Below, piece after piece: positions 9,141 through 17,869 of a stretch of 64,000 bases of DNA (position 1 is the stretch's first letter; each line of letters begins with the position of its first letter). The translations under genes were made by a program, and so were the position numbers. The notes beneath the pieces were generated by a model that was not told the DNA's origin, made no database searches, and was given only the letters and a program-made list of their open reading frames with translations. The DNA is taken from assembly GCF_013378075.1 (NCBI RefSeq), contig NZ_CP051131.1, positions 1,240,001 through 1,304,000 of the forward strand. Reading direction: 5' to 3'. Source of the stretch: Parasphingopyxis algicola (GTDB lineage: Bacteria > Pseudomonadota > Alphaproteobacteria > Sphingomonadales > Sphingomonadaceae).

Positions 9141-9212
9141 GTGAATCCGTCTCAAAATGCGACGCAATTGCCTGAATATTCGTCAAACTGCCGCAAATCC
9201 GCCGCGCTCGGC

Positions 9213-9240
9213 TTGAAAAAGTTACGAAACCGGAACATTA
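9213..9240 (+). promoter_or_regulatory. possible promoter of ihfB
   Basis: After the rpsA terminator the sequence TTGAAA (9213-9218), 16 bases, ACATTA (9235-9240) gives a plausible -35/-10 pair about 108 bases before the ihfB start. The rest of the 301-base gap between rpsA and ihfB holds only the terminator and an unremarkable leader. The assignment rests on sequence resemblance alone. Confidence 0.35.
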
Positions 9241-9347
9241 CCGAAAGAGCAGCGGTCGTGAGCATCACAAAGGTGCCCGGCTTCTGCCGTAGCGGCATAA
9301 AGCCGCACGTAGGTGTCGCAACAAATGGCCTTTGGGGGAATGCCTTC

Positions 9348-9626
9348 ATGATCCGATCCGAACTCGTTCAGAAGATCGCGGCTGACAATCCGGAACTGTC
9401 GACCAAGGATGTCGAACGTCTGGTCAATTGCTTCTTCGATTCCATTACCGAACAACTGGCGAAGGGCGGGCGGGTCGAGCTGCGCGGCTTCGGCGCTTTC
9501 TCGACACGTGAACGCAAGGCGCGCGTGGGCCGCAACCCGCGCACGGGAGAATCCGTCAACGTACCGGCCAAACGCGTGCCTTATTTCAAGCCCGGCAAGG
9601 AAATGCGCGAACGCCTCAACGTCTGA
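9348..9626 (+). CDS. ihfB: integration host factor subunit beta
   Basis: A 92-residue HU/IHF-fold DNA-bending protein; with IHF-alpha it makes the heterodimer that bends DNA in recombination, replication and sigma54 regulation. The hallmark [15 protein letters not shown] and the Pro-tipped beta arm ([20 protein letters not shown]) are intact. The start [15 protein letters not shown] at 9348 is that of the beta-subunit family. The position downstream of rpsA is the classic one for ihfB. Confidence 0.97.
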   Translation: MIRSELVQKIAADNPELSTKDVERLVNCFFDSITEQLAKGGRVELRGFGAFSTRERKARVGRNPRTGESVNVPAKRVPYFKPGKEMRERLNV

Positions 9627-9683
9627 GGCGGCGATCCTTTTTGCGCTTGTAACACCGATGGAGTTCGGCCACCCCTTCCCCAT

Positions 9684-9770
9684 GCGGACGTGGCGAAACC
9701 GGTAGACGCTGCAGACTTAAAATCTGCTTCCCGTAAGGGAGTGCGGGTTCGAGTCCCGCCGTCCGCACCA
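9684..9770 (+). tRNA. tRNA-Leu (anticodon TAA)
   Basis: An 87-base class II tRNA with acceptor stem GCGGACG/CGTCCGC, anticodon stem GCAGA/TCTGC with loop CTTAAAA giving anticodon TAA, a variable arm (TTCCCGTAAGGGA) as in leucine tRNAs, T-loop GGTTCGAGTCC, and encoded CCA. It reads the rare UUA/UUG codons. Confidence 0.97.
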
Positions 9771-9848
9771 TCGTATCGACAGATTTCCACTGTCACATTT
9801 TCGCGCTAGTCTTCCATCCATTCGATCCAGCCGAAATGGACAGCGCCC

Positions 9849-11264
9849 ATGACACTCTCCCGACGCACTTTCCTCCGATATGGACAGGCCGCCGGCCTCT
9901 TCTACTCTGCAACCGCACTTGGCGGGTTCTCCGCGATCGCGGCACCGGCAGGCCCGACGCGCCTTGTCGGCGATGCCGGCGCGCTGCTCGCCCTGCCCGA
10001 AGGCTTCACCTATTCGGTCGTCTCCGAAACCGGCGGGACGATGGCGGACGGCTTTTTCCGGCCCGGCCGGCCCGACGGCATGGCCTGTTTCGCCGACCCC
10101 GCCAACGCCGATCGCTGCATCCTCATGCGCAACCACGAGAATTGGCCCGATACCGACCATGGCAGCCCGTTCGGCGAGAATAACGAACTCCTGCCCCGGC
10201 TCGGCGAGGGAATGCTGTATGACCGCAAGCCGGACGACAGCCCCTTTTTCGGCGGAGTGACGCGGGTCGTGTACGATATGCGCGCAGGCCGGCTCGTCGA
10301 GGACCATCTCGTCCTCACCGGCACCTCGGGCAATTGCGCGGGCGGCGCGACTCCCTGGGGGTCATGGCTGAGTTGCGAGGAATCGCCGGTCATGCCGCCG
10401 GACGATGCGCAGCGACCACACGGCTTCGTCTTCGAAACGCCGGCGTCGGCGACCGGCGTGATACCGCCGGTGCCGCTCACGGCCATGGGCCGGTTCGCGC
10501 ATGAAGCGGTCGCGATCGACCCCGATACCGGGATCGTCTATCTGACCGAGGATAGCCGCACCGGGCTCTTCTACCGCTTTCTTCCCGAAACGCCTGGCGA
10601 ACTTCATCGCGGCGGGCGGCTCCAGGCGCTCGCGATCCGCGAATGGCTCTCGGCCATTACCAGCAACTGGCCAAGCGACTGGGGCGGCCCCGGGCTGGGC
10701 GCGATCGAACCGGGCCGTTCCTTCTCCGTCGACTGGATCGATCTCGACGATGTCGAGGCGCCGGAAGGCGATCTGGCGGCGCGCGGCCATGCCGCCGGCG
10801 CCGCGCAATTCTATCGCGGCGAAGGCATGGATTATGGCCGGCGGCCCGGCGGCAGCGGCGGCGACATCTTCTTCAACTGCACCCAGGGCGGCGTGCAGCG
10901 CGCGGGGCAGGTCTGGCGGTACACGCCCGGCCCGGCCGAAGGACAGGCCGGCGAAGGCGATGCGCCCGGCATGCTGACCCTGATCTACGAATCGCCCGGC
11001 GCGGACACGCTCGACATGTGCGACAATCTGGCCGTCGCGCCCTGGGGCGATCTGATCCTGTGCGAGGACGGCCGCGGCGACCAGTATCTGCGCGGCCTGA
11101 CCCCAAGCGGGCAGATCTACGACTTTGCCCGCAACCTGCATCCCGACCGCAGCGAGTTTTGCGGCGCCTGTTTCTCGCCGGACGGCCGCATCCTGTTCGT
11201 CAACATCCAGGAACCCGGCATCACTCTGGCCATCCGCGGCCCCTGGGAAACACTCCGCGCCTGA
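9849..11264 (+). CDS. PhoX family alkaline phosphatase (DUF839), Tat-exported
   Basis: A 471-residue secreted protein of the PhoX/DUF839 family: Ca2+/Fe3+-dependent phosphatases acting on phosphoesters in the periplasm. The N-terminus SRRTFLRYGQAAG is a twin-arginine signal followed by a hydrophobic stretch and an Ala-x-Ala cleavage region (SAIAAPAG), so the enzyme is exported folded. Typical PhoX segments include MRNHEN, GTSGNCAGGATPWGSWLSCEE, HEAVAIDPDTGIVYLTED and the C-terminal DNLAVAPWGDLILCEDG. No Pho-box-like site was identified upstream; the gene begins 78 bases after tRNA-Leu. Activity on phosphate esters is inferred from the family. Confidence 0.88.
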   Translation: MTLSRRTFLRYGQAAGLFYSATALGGFSAIAAPAGPTRLVGDAGALLALPEGFTYSVVSETGGTMADGFFRPGRPDGMACFADPANADRCILMRNHENWPDTDHGSPFGENNELLPRLGEGMLYDRKPDDSPFFGGVTRVVYDMRAGRLVEDHLVLTGTSGNCAGGATPWGSWLSCEESPVMPPDDAQRPHGFVFETPASATGVIPPVPLTAMGRFAHEAVAIDPDTGIVYLTEDSRTGLFYRFLPETPGELHRGGRLQALAIREWLSAITSNWPSDWGGPGLGAIEPGRSFSVDWIDLDDVEAPEGDLAARGHAAGAAQFYRGEGMDYGRRPGGSGGDIFFNCTQGGVQRAGQVWRYTPGPAEGQAGEGDAPGMLTLIYESPGADTLDMCDNLAVAPWGDLILCEDGRGDQYLRGLTPSGQIYDFARNLHPDRSEFCGACFSPDGRILFVNIQEPGITLAIRGPWETLRA

Positions 11265-11308
11265 CACGAGGCTTGGTGCCGGGCTACCGCCTGGCCTAGA
11301 CTGCAACC

Positions 11309-12853
11309 GTGCCCGATCTGCGCGCGATAGCCATTCTGTTCGCCCTGCTGCTCGCCGCGTGCGGCGGGGCGGATGCGGGTGCGCCGCCGGACGATATGCT
11401 CGTCCGGCTTGCCGATGACGAGATCAAGTCGCTCGATCCGCACCGCGTGTCCGATCTCGCCTCGCTGCGCGTCGCTGCCGATCAGTTCGAGGGGCTGACG
11501 CGCTATACGGCCGATGGCGGTATCGAACCGGGGCTCGCCGCAACATGGTCGGCGTCGGACGACGGACTCGTCTGGGATTTCACGCTGCGCGAAGGTCTCG
11601 CCTTTTCCGACGGCGAACCGATCGACGCTACCCTCTTCGTCGCAATCTTCGAGCGGCTGCGCGATCCGGCGTCGGCGGCACCCACGGCCTCGCTTTTCGA
11701 CGCGATCGAGTCCGTCGAAGCGCCGTCCCGCGAGCGGGTGCGTGTCACCCTCGCCTATCCTTTTCCGGCATTGCTCGAGCTGCTCGCCCATCCGGCGATG
11801 GGCGCACTGCCGCTCCACCGCGTCGCGGCGGTCGGCGAAGGCTGGACCGGCGAACGGCCGCTCGTCACCTCGGGCCCCTATCGGCTCGTCGACTGGACGC
11901 TCAACGATCGCGCGCTGCTGGAGCGTAATCCGCGGTGGCATGACGGCGTGGCGCCGATCGCGCGGATCGCCTGGCGACCGGTCGATGACAGTCTGACGGC
12001 GATGCGGATCTTTCTGGCCGGCGGCGCCGATGTCGCGGGCGAGTTTCCGGCGACGCGCCTCGCCTCTTTACGGGCAAACCACCCGAACGCCACCCGCCTC
12101 GCGCCCTATCGCGGCGCCTATTACTTCGCGTTCAATACCCGTCGGCCGCCCTTCGACGATGTCCGCGTCCGGCGCGCGCTCAGCCTCGCCATCGACCGGC
12201 GCTGGATCTCGGAGGAGCTGCTGGCGATCGGCACCCGGCCTGCCTGGGGCATCATCCCGCCCGGCATGTCCGGGCTCGATCCGCTCCGCTCCGATAGCGC
12301 GGACCGGTCGCGCGCGGAGCACCGCGCCGAGGCCCGCCGGCTGCTCGCCGAAGCCGGATACGGACCGGACAATCCGCTGAGCTTCGACATCCGCTTCAAC
12401 AGCGCCGCCGAGCACCGGCGCATCTCGGTCGCGCTTGCCGCGATGTGGGAGCCGCTCGGCGTCGAGGCGCGCCTGTTCAACAGCGAGGCGACCCTGCATT
12501 TCGCAGCGCTGCGCCGCGCCGATTTCACGTTCGCGCGCTCGGGCTGGATCGGCGACATTTCGGCGCCCGAAAATTTCCTCGCCGTCCATCGCTCGGATGC
12601 GGGCGTCATCAACTATTCGGGCTATGCCAATCCGGCCTATGACGCAGCGCTCGATGCGGCGCTCGCCGAACCGGATCCAGCCGTCCGCTCCCGGTTGATG
12701 CGGGCCGCGGAGGCGATCCTCGTCCGCGATGCGCCGATCCTGCCGATCTATTATTATGTCAGCCGGTCGCTCGTGTCCGAGCGCGTGTCGGGCTGGATCG
12801 ACAATCCGGCCAATGTGCATCCCAGCCGCACGCTGCTACTGACCGACGCGTGA
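11309..12853 (+). CDS. ABC transporter solute-binding lipoprotein, family 5 (peptide/oligopeptide type)
   Basis: A 514-residue periplasmic binding protein of the SBP_5 (OppA/DppA) family. It begins with a lipoprotein signal, [12 protein letters not shown], so the mature protein is anchored at Cys-19. Family segments include [36 protein letters not shown] and the PILPIYYY region near the C-terminus. The start is GTG at 11309. No permease or ATPase gene follows; instead a second, more divergent SBP_5 lipoprotein gene overlaps it by one base. It may serve a transporter encoded elsewhere or have lost transport function. Confidence 0.85.
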   Translation: MPDLRAIAILFALLLAACGGADAGAPPDDMLVRLADDEIKSLDPHRVSDLASLRVAADQFEGLTRYTADGGIEPGLAATWSASDDGLVWDFTLREGLAFSDGEPIDATLFVAIFERLRDPASAAPTASLFDAIESVEAPSRERVRVTLAYPFPALLELLAHPAMGALPLHRVAAVGEGWTGERPLVTSGPYRLVDWTLNDRALLERNPRWHDGVAPIARIAWRPVDDSLTAMRIFLAGGADVAGEFPATRLASLRANHPNATRLAPYRGAYYFAFNTRRPPFDDVRVRRALSLAIDRRWISEELLAIGTRPAWGIIPPGMSGLDPLRSDSADRSRAEHRAEARRLLAEAGYGPDNPLSFDIRFNSAAEHRRISVALAAMWEPLGVEARLFNSEATLHFAALRRADFTFARSGWIGDISAPENFLAVHRSDAGVINYSGYANPAYDAALDAALAEPDPAVRSRLMRAAEAILVRDAPILPIYYYVSRSLVSERVSGWIDNPANVHPSRTLLLTDA

Positions 12854-14334
12854 TGATCCGCCGCACACTTCCGATTCTCGCCCTTTTCATCGCCGCCTGC
12901 GCCGATGGCGAGGATGCGGGCCCGGTTCGTGTCGACCTGATCGCCGAGCCGACCGATTTTGCCGAGCCGCTGGCCGCGCTTCCTTCGCCCGCAGACGCGC
13001 TGTTGCTCGAGGCGACCGCGCAAGGTCTCGTCCGTCTCGACGGCGAGGGACAGGTCGAGCCGGCGCTCGCGCAGCGCTGGATCGTGCTCGACGAGGGCCA
13101 GACCTATGTCTTTCGCCTCAACGACGTGACCTGGGAGGACGGCACGGCGGTGACCGCCGGGCAGGTCGCTCAACAGCTGCGCAATGCCGGCCGGCCCGGC
13201 AGCCGCAACCGGCTCGCGCGGCAGCTCTCCGATATCGAGGAGATCAGCGCCGTCACGCCGCAGGTCGTCGAGATCAATCTCCGCCGTCCGCGACTGGATT
13301 TTCTCCAGCTGCTCGCCGCTCCGGATCTCGCCATACTCGTAGAAGGCTCGGGGCTCGGGCCCTTCGTGATCGCGGATGGCTATGCGCCGGAGGACGGGAC
13401 CGTGCTGCTCGCCCCGCGCCGCGAGCCGCCGGAGGAGATCGACGGCGAGATCGTCGAACCCGAACCGATCGCGCCCGATCAAACGGTCGAACTGCGCTTC
13501 CGGCCGGGCGCCACCGCCGTCGCGCGCTTCGATCGCGGCCTGACCGATATCGTCTTGGGCGGGAACTGGAATAGCCTGCCCTATGCCGAGGCGATCGATC
13601 CGACCTCCGCCCGGTTGCAGCTCGATCCGGTCGAAGGCCTGTTCGGTCTCGCGATCGTCGAGCAGACCGGCTTTCTCGCGATGCCGCAGAACCGGGAGAT
13701 ATTGTCGCTGGCGATCGACCGGGGTCAGCTCGCCGGATATTTCGGCGGCGACAGGGCCGAAGCGCGCCTTTCGATCGTGCCGCCGGACAGCGAGGGGCTC
13801 GCCGACATGGTCGGGCCGCCCTGGGCGAATAGCACCGTCGCGCTGCGCCGCAGCTTCGCGCGGCAGGCGGTCGCCAACTGGCGGGCGGCCAATGGCGATA
13901 TCGAACCGCTGCGCGTCGCGCTGCCCGAGGGGCCGGGCAATCGCGGCGTCTTCGCTGCGCTACGCACCAACTGGGCAGCCGTCGGTATACCGGTCGAGCG
14001 CGTCGACTGGTCGGCCGATGCCGATCTGCGGCTGATCGACCGGGTGGCGGCGACCGACAGTGCGACCTGGTATCTCGAACAGTTCCGCTGCAATCGCGGC
14101 CTTCCGTGCAGCGACGGCTATGCGGACCTGCTGGACCAGATCGACGAAGCGCCGTCCGAACGGGTCCGATCGATCCGGATCACCGAGGCCGCCACCGAAC
14201 TGCAGCGGCTGACGCCCTATATCCCGTTGTTGAGGCCCATCCGCTGGGCCCTTGTTTCGTCGCGGATTACCGGTTTTGCGCCCAACCGTTTCGGCCGGCA
14301 CCCGCTGGACACGCTGGTCGCGCCCACTGGATAA
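12853..14334 (+). CDS. second SBP_5-like solute-binding lipoprotein, divergent
   Basis: A 493-residue lipoprotein (signal PILALFIAACADG, Cys-17) with a reduced SBP_5 fold: LAQRWIVLDEGQTYVFRL, DVTWEDGTAVTAGQVA and MPQNREILSLAIDRGQLAGY correspond to conserved family blocks, but the protein is shorter and many usual motifs are weak. The ATG at 12853 shares its A with the TGA stop of the preceding gene (TGATG); a GTG at 12850 is the alternative. Tight coupling with the first SBP gene suggests that the two proteins work together, perhaps as a pair of receptors. Ligand unknown. Confidence 0.75.
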   Translation: MIRRTLPILALFIAACADGEDAGPVRVDLIAEPTDFAEPLAALPSPADALLLEATAQGLVRLDGEGQVEPALAQRWIVLDEGQTYVFRLNDVTWEDGTAVTAGQVAQQLRNAGRPGSRNRLARQLSDIEEISAVTPQVVEINLRRPRLDFLQLLAAPDLAILVEGSGLGPFVIADGYAPEDGTVLLAPRREPPEEIDGEIVEPEPIAPDQTVELRFRPGATAVARFDRGLTDIVLGGNWNSLPYAEAIDPTSARLQLDPVEGLFGLAIVEQTGFLAMPQNREILSLAIDRGQLAGYFGGDRAEARLSIVPPDSEGLADMVGPPWANSTVALRRSFARQAVANWRAANGDIEPLRVALPEGPGNRGVFAALRTNWAAVGIPVERVDWSADADLRLIDRVAATDSATWYLEQFRCNRGLPCSDGYADLLDQIDEAPSERVRSIRITEAATELQRLTPYIPLLRPIRWALVSSRITGFAPNRFGRHPLDTLVAPTG

Positions 14335-14414
14335 CACTCCGCCGGCTTCCTATATCGAAAATGGTATGAGCGGTTTTCGACCTCGGTAAATCGCGTATTT
14401 CGAGAGAGTTATGG

Positions 14415-14849
14415 ATGGCACTTAAGCAAGAACATCTGGATCGCATCGCCGATGCGATGCCCGAAATCGGCCGCGACCCGGCCTCGGTCCGACAGCGCGT
14501 CGAGGCGATGGAGGCCTTGCTCGAGCGCGGCTTCACCATGCCTGTCATCAACCGCCCGTTCGGCCTCGATTTCATCCTCGGCCTGGTCCCGGTAGTCGGC
14601 GACCTGATCGCCGCGGTAATGGGCACATGGCTGGTCTGGGAAGCCCGCAATCTCGGCATGCCGAAATGGAAGATCGCGCGGATGTTCGGCAATATCGGCG
14701 TCGACCTCGTCGTCGGCGCAGTACCGCTGATCGGCGACGCGGCCGATTTCGTCTTCCGCTCGAACACGCACAACCTCAGGATCATCCGCAAGCATCTCGA
14801 CAAGCATCACCCCGAAACGGTGACGATCGAAGGTCAGCTCAATAGATAG
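14415..14849 (+). CDS. DUF4112 domain membrane protein
   Basis: A 144-residue inner-membrane protein of the DUF4112 family. The family signature, a Phe-Gly-Leu-Asp then Leu-Val-Pro-x-Val-Gly-Asp block, is seen in FGLDFILGLVPVVGDLIAAV, and a second similar copy VDLVVGAVPLIGDAADFVF follows, so the fold has two related hydrophobic hairpins. The C-terminus is basic and cytoplasmic-looking. Function is unknown. It stands alone and is followed by a strong inverted repeat before the convergent RNase T2 gene. Confidence 0.85.
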   Translation: MALKQEHLDRIADAMPEIGRDPASVRQRVEAMEALLERGFTMPVINRPFGLDFILGLVPVVGDLIAAVMGTWLVWEARNLGMPKWKIARMFGNIGVDLVVGAVPLIGDAADFVFRSNTHNLRIIRKHLDKHHPETVTIEGQLNR

Positions 14850-14864
14850 AAATGGTAGGTTTGA

Positions 14865-14898
14865 TTGTCAGACTCGACCTATCGGTCGAGTCTGACAA
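14865..14898. terminator. perfect 15-bp inverted repeat between convergent genes
   Basis: TTGTCAGACTCGACC (14865-14879), loop TATC, then GGTCGAGTCTGACAA (14884-14898): a perfect hairpin placed between the ends of the DUF4112 gene and the convergent RNase T2 gene. No T-run follows on either strand, but position and symmetry suit a bidirectional terminator or transcript-end stabiliser. Confidence 0.6.
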
Positions 14899-14940
14899 AA
14901 GAGTCTACGTGCCTGAGACGAGGCCGGAGATCCGACGAAC

Positions 14941-15657
14941 TCAACGCCCTCGCCATATTCGCAGCCGCTCGTTCGGCCGCGCCCCGCGCTGCCAGCGAGG
15001 ACAGCGGCGCGGCCGGAAATCGCGGCCGAGACAGATCCGCACTTCGGTCAGCCAGCCGCGTCCATTGCTCTGCACGCTGACCATGTCCGGCGAGACTCCG
15101 CGATTGGCCGCTGCAAAAGCCTGGGCGAACTGCCGGACGGTCAGATTGCGCCGCGAGAGCGTATTCATGTCCGGATAACGCACGGCGCGGTAGAGGATCG
15201 AACCCGCCCGCAGATAGCGGCGAGGATCGCGCGTCATGCAGCTGCCATGCTTCGCCCATTCGCGCTGGATCAGCCGCACCGACGGTGTCGTGCACAGATG
15301 CTCGCGAACCGTCGCCCGCGACAGCGCCGGTACCGGTCGGCACCATTGCGGCCAGCGCGGCCCGTTCGTCTCCGGCCACAGACCGTGCAGGATGAAACCG
15401 AACTGCCCGGCCCCGCCATCGGCGATCCCGCCGCATTGCAGGCGATGCGCCGGATCGCGGCCGCGCGTCCGGCAGAATTCCGGCGACCAGCTCAACGCCA
15501 GCAGATGGTTGGTGACCGGAGCGGTCCGGCGTTCCCCCGGCGGAATGGAAACCGCGCGCGGCGCGGCGATCCGGTCGGGTATCCGGCATTCGCGGGCCTG
15601 GGCGTGGAGGATGGACGGCAGGACAAGCAGCGCCAGCGCGGCCCACCAGCGCCGCAT
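14941..15657 (-). CDS. secreted ribonuclease T2 family protein
   Basis: A 238-residue RNase T2-type endoribonuclease with a cleavable signal peptide (residues 1-20, ending LPSILHAQA), so it acts in the periplasm or outside the cell. Both active-site blocks are intact: CAS I FILHGLWPE (His) and CAS II REWAKHGSCM (Glu, His). Several Cys residues suit disulfides in an exported enzyme. Its ATG shares one base with the stop of nadC (TGATG), so it is the last gene of the DUF2254-nadC unit. Role in scavenging RNA is inferred. Confidence 0.92.
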   Translation of the reverse strand: MRRWWAALALLVLPSILHAQARECRIPDRIAAPRAVSIPPGERRTAPVTNHLLALSWSPEFCRTRGRDPAHRLQCGGIADGGAGQFGFILHGLWPETNGPRWPQWCRPVPALSRATVREHLCTTPSVRLIQREWAKHGSCMTRDPRRYLRAGSILYRAVRYPDMNTLSRRNLTVRQFAQAFAAANRGVSPDMVSVQSNGRGWLTEVRICLGRDFRPRRCPRWQRGARPNERLRIWRGR

Positions 15658-16505
15658 CAGTCGATCTCTGCGAAATCGAGGCCGATATCGGCGGCCGGCG
15701 CCGACTGGGTCAAACGGCCCACCGAAATGAAATCGACACCGGTCTTGGCGATTTCGTTGATGCTGCCGAGCGTGACCCCGCCCGACGCTTCGGTCGGCAC
15801 GCGATCGCCGATCTGTTCGACGGAGCTGCGAAGCATTTCCGGCGGCATATTGTCGAGCAGCAGGCGTGTTGCTCCGGCTTCGAGCGCCGGTTCGATCTCG
15901 TCTGGGCGGTCTACCTCGACGATTATCTCATCGATCCCGGCATCGACCGCGCGGCGGACGGCCTCGCCGACACTGCCTGCGACCGCGATATGATTGTCCT
16001 TGATCATCGCCGCGTCCCACAGACCCATCCGATGGTTCTGCGCGCCGCCCATGCGGGTCGCATATTTCTCCAGCGCCCGCAGCCCCGGGATCGTCTTGCG
16101 CGTGTCGAGCAGGGTCACACCGGTGTCGGCGATCTCGTCGACATAGCCCCGGGTCATCGTCGCGATGCCCGACAGATGCTGGACGGTATTGAGAGCCGAA
16201 CGTTCGGCGGTCAGCATCGCCCGGGCGAGCCCCGTCAGCTTCATCAGGTCCGTACCCGCCGGCACGCTGTCGCCGTCCGCGACCAGCCTCTCGATTTCGA
16301 CATCCGGGTCCAACGCCCGGAAAAAGGCCTCGGCGATCGACAGGCCGGCGACGGTGATCGCGTCCCGGCTGTCCATGACGCCGCTGAAACGGGCGGTTTC
16401 GGGGATCACCGAAGCGGAGGTGATGTCCCCGCCCTCGCCCAGATCCTCGGCAAAGGTCGAATGGATGAAGGCGTCGAGATCGAAGCGGTCGAGGGAAAAG
16501 CTCAT
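15657..16505 (-). CDS. nadC: nicotinate-nucleotide pyrophosphorylase (carboxylating)
   Basis: A 282-residue quinolinate phosphoribosyltransferase, converting quinolinate and PRPP to nicotinate mononucleotide in de novo NAD synthesis. Family motifs include EDLGEGGDIT, NTVQHLSGIATMTR, LLDTRKTIPGLRALEKYA, MGLWDAAMIKDNH and the C-terminal EASGGVTLGSI phosphate-binding segment. It overlaps the upstream DUF2254 gene by four bases (ATGA) and the downstream RNase T2 gene by one. nadA lies just upstream on the same strand; nadB is not in the window. Confidence 0.97.
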   Translation of the reverse strand: MSFSLDRFDLDAFIHSTFAEDLGEGGDITSASVIPETARFSGVMDSRDAITVAGLSIAEAFFRALDPDVEIERLVADGDSVPAGTDLMKLTGLARAMLTAERSALNTVQHLSGIATMTRGYVDEIADTGVTLLDTRKTIPGLRALEKYATRMGGAQNHRMGLWDAAMIKDNHIAVAGSVGEAVRRAVDAGIDEIIVEVDRPDEIEPALEAGATRLLLDNMPPEMLRSSVEQIGDRVPTEASGGVTLGSINEIAKTGVDFISVGRLTQSAPAADIGLDFAEID

Positions 16506-17833
16506 GTGCCGAGCTTTTCCATGGCCTCGGCGAACTTGTCAAAGCGCGCGTTCAGCTCTTCGAGCGACGGCCCTTCGATCACCGTCTTCGCCTGCTCGAC
16601 GAGCTGCAGACCTTCGCGCAGCAGCAGCGCGCGGCGGTGCCGCGAGTTGGCGTTCCGGGCAACCGAATACAGCGTGTCGATAAACTTGCCCGCGGCCATC
16701 GGGCTGCCGGCCGCCGAGGCCCGGATCGCGCCGAATCCGCGATTGAGAAAATGCTCGAAATCGTCGTCGAGCGGCTGGACATGATCCCAGTCATAGCCGT
16801 CCTGCTCGGGTCCGCGATCGAGATTGCGCTGCGCCAGTTCCGCCATGCCCGCGCTCAGCCAGTGGGTCGCTGTGATCGCGGTGAACGGATCGTTGATCCC
16901 CGGCGACAATGCCCGCAGCGCGATCTCGACCAGCTCGTCGATCAGATGTTCGAGATCCTGCGTCGCGGTACGCATGCCGCCGGTCACGAAACAGTCGCGG
17001 ATCCGGTCGGCCAGATCGTCGGTCAATTCCGTATCGCTGACCTCGACCAACGGTACGCCGCGATGAACGAAATCGCCGGTCCGGAGCTTGAGCGCGATAC
17101 AGCCCTCCGCATCGGCGGCGATGTCCTGCAGCGTATCGAAATCGATGATCTCGATATAGCCGTTCGCAAGCGCCGTCACCGGCTCGCCCGCATTCTGCTG
17201 TCCCGGTTCGCGCCCGCCTTCTTCTTCGGGAAAGCGCGTTTTCACATCGCGAACGAACCGCTTGCCGATTCCCTGCAACACCGTGTTGATACGGATGCCG
17301 GACGGGATGTGGTGGAGGAAATAGACGAGCACCGCCACCGCCCAGATCGCCATCGCCGTCGCCACGAGCAGCGAGAGCTGCGGGGTGAAGCCCGGCAGGC
17401 TCGTCGCGGCGGCATCGGCGGCGCTCGCGGCCCGCTCGTCCTCGCCGCGCACGACGCGCAGCACCATCACCGCATAGACGAAGGTGGCGATGAAAACGCC
17501 GAGCGAGACCTGATTGCCCTTGTCCTCCATGAAATTGGTAAGCAGGCGCGGCCCGTAATTGCCCGACGCATAGGCGACGGCGGCGATGGTGATCGAAAAG
17601 ACCGTCGCGGCGGTCCCAATCATCGAGCCGGCAATCACTGTCAGAACGGTGCGCGCGCCGTCCGGCCGCGCGGGCTGGAGCCAGGGGAAGTCGGTCAGCC
17701 ATTCCGCCGCGCCGTTGCGATCGAGATAGATCGTGACGAACGAGAGAAAGAAGGCGATGACCGAAAACAGCGCCGGAAAGAACCAGTAGCTGGCATTGAT
17801 ATTCAGCCAGATGGAACGAAGGCGCGCGATCAT
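16502..17833 (-). CDS. DUF2254 domain membrane protein
   Basis: A 443-residue integral membrane protein of the uncharacterised DUF2254 family. Hydrophobic segments are seen near residues 15-37, 60-85, 105-125 and 150-170, including the conserved GTAATVFSITIAAVAYASGNYGP-like block (residues 74-96 region), followed by a long soluble domain of about 260 residues. The C-terminal domain contains ALSPGINDPFTAI, a strongly conserved family motif. Function is unknown; it is translationally coupled to nadC (ATGA), which may reflect cotranscription rather than shared function. Confidence 0.88.
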   Translation of the reverse strand: MIARLRSIWLNINASYWFFPALFSVIAFFLSFVTIYLDRNGAAEWLTDFPWLQPARPDGARTVLTVIAGSMIGTAATVFSITIAAVAYASGNYGPRLLTNFMEDKGNQVSLGVFIATFVYAVMVLRVVRGEDERAASAADAAATSLPGFTPQLSLLVATAMAIWAVAVLVYFLHHIPSGIRINTVLQGIGKRFVRDVKTRFPEEEGGREPGQQNAGEPVTALANGYIEIIDFDTLQDIAADAEGCIALKLRTGDFVHRGVPLVEVSDTELTDDLADRIRDCFVTGGMRTATQDLEHLIDELVEIALRALSPGINDPFTAITATHWLSAGMAELAQRNLDRGPEQDGYDWDHVQPLDDDFEHFLNRGFGAIRASAAGSPMAAGKFIDTLYSVARNANSRHRRALLLREGLQLVEQAKTVIEGPSLEELNARFDKFAEAMEKLGT

Positions 17834-17869
17834 CGCCGCATCATCCGCGAATTTTCAACGAATACAAGC

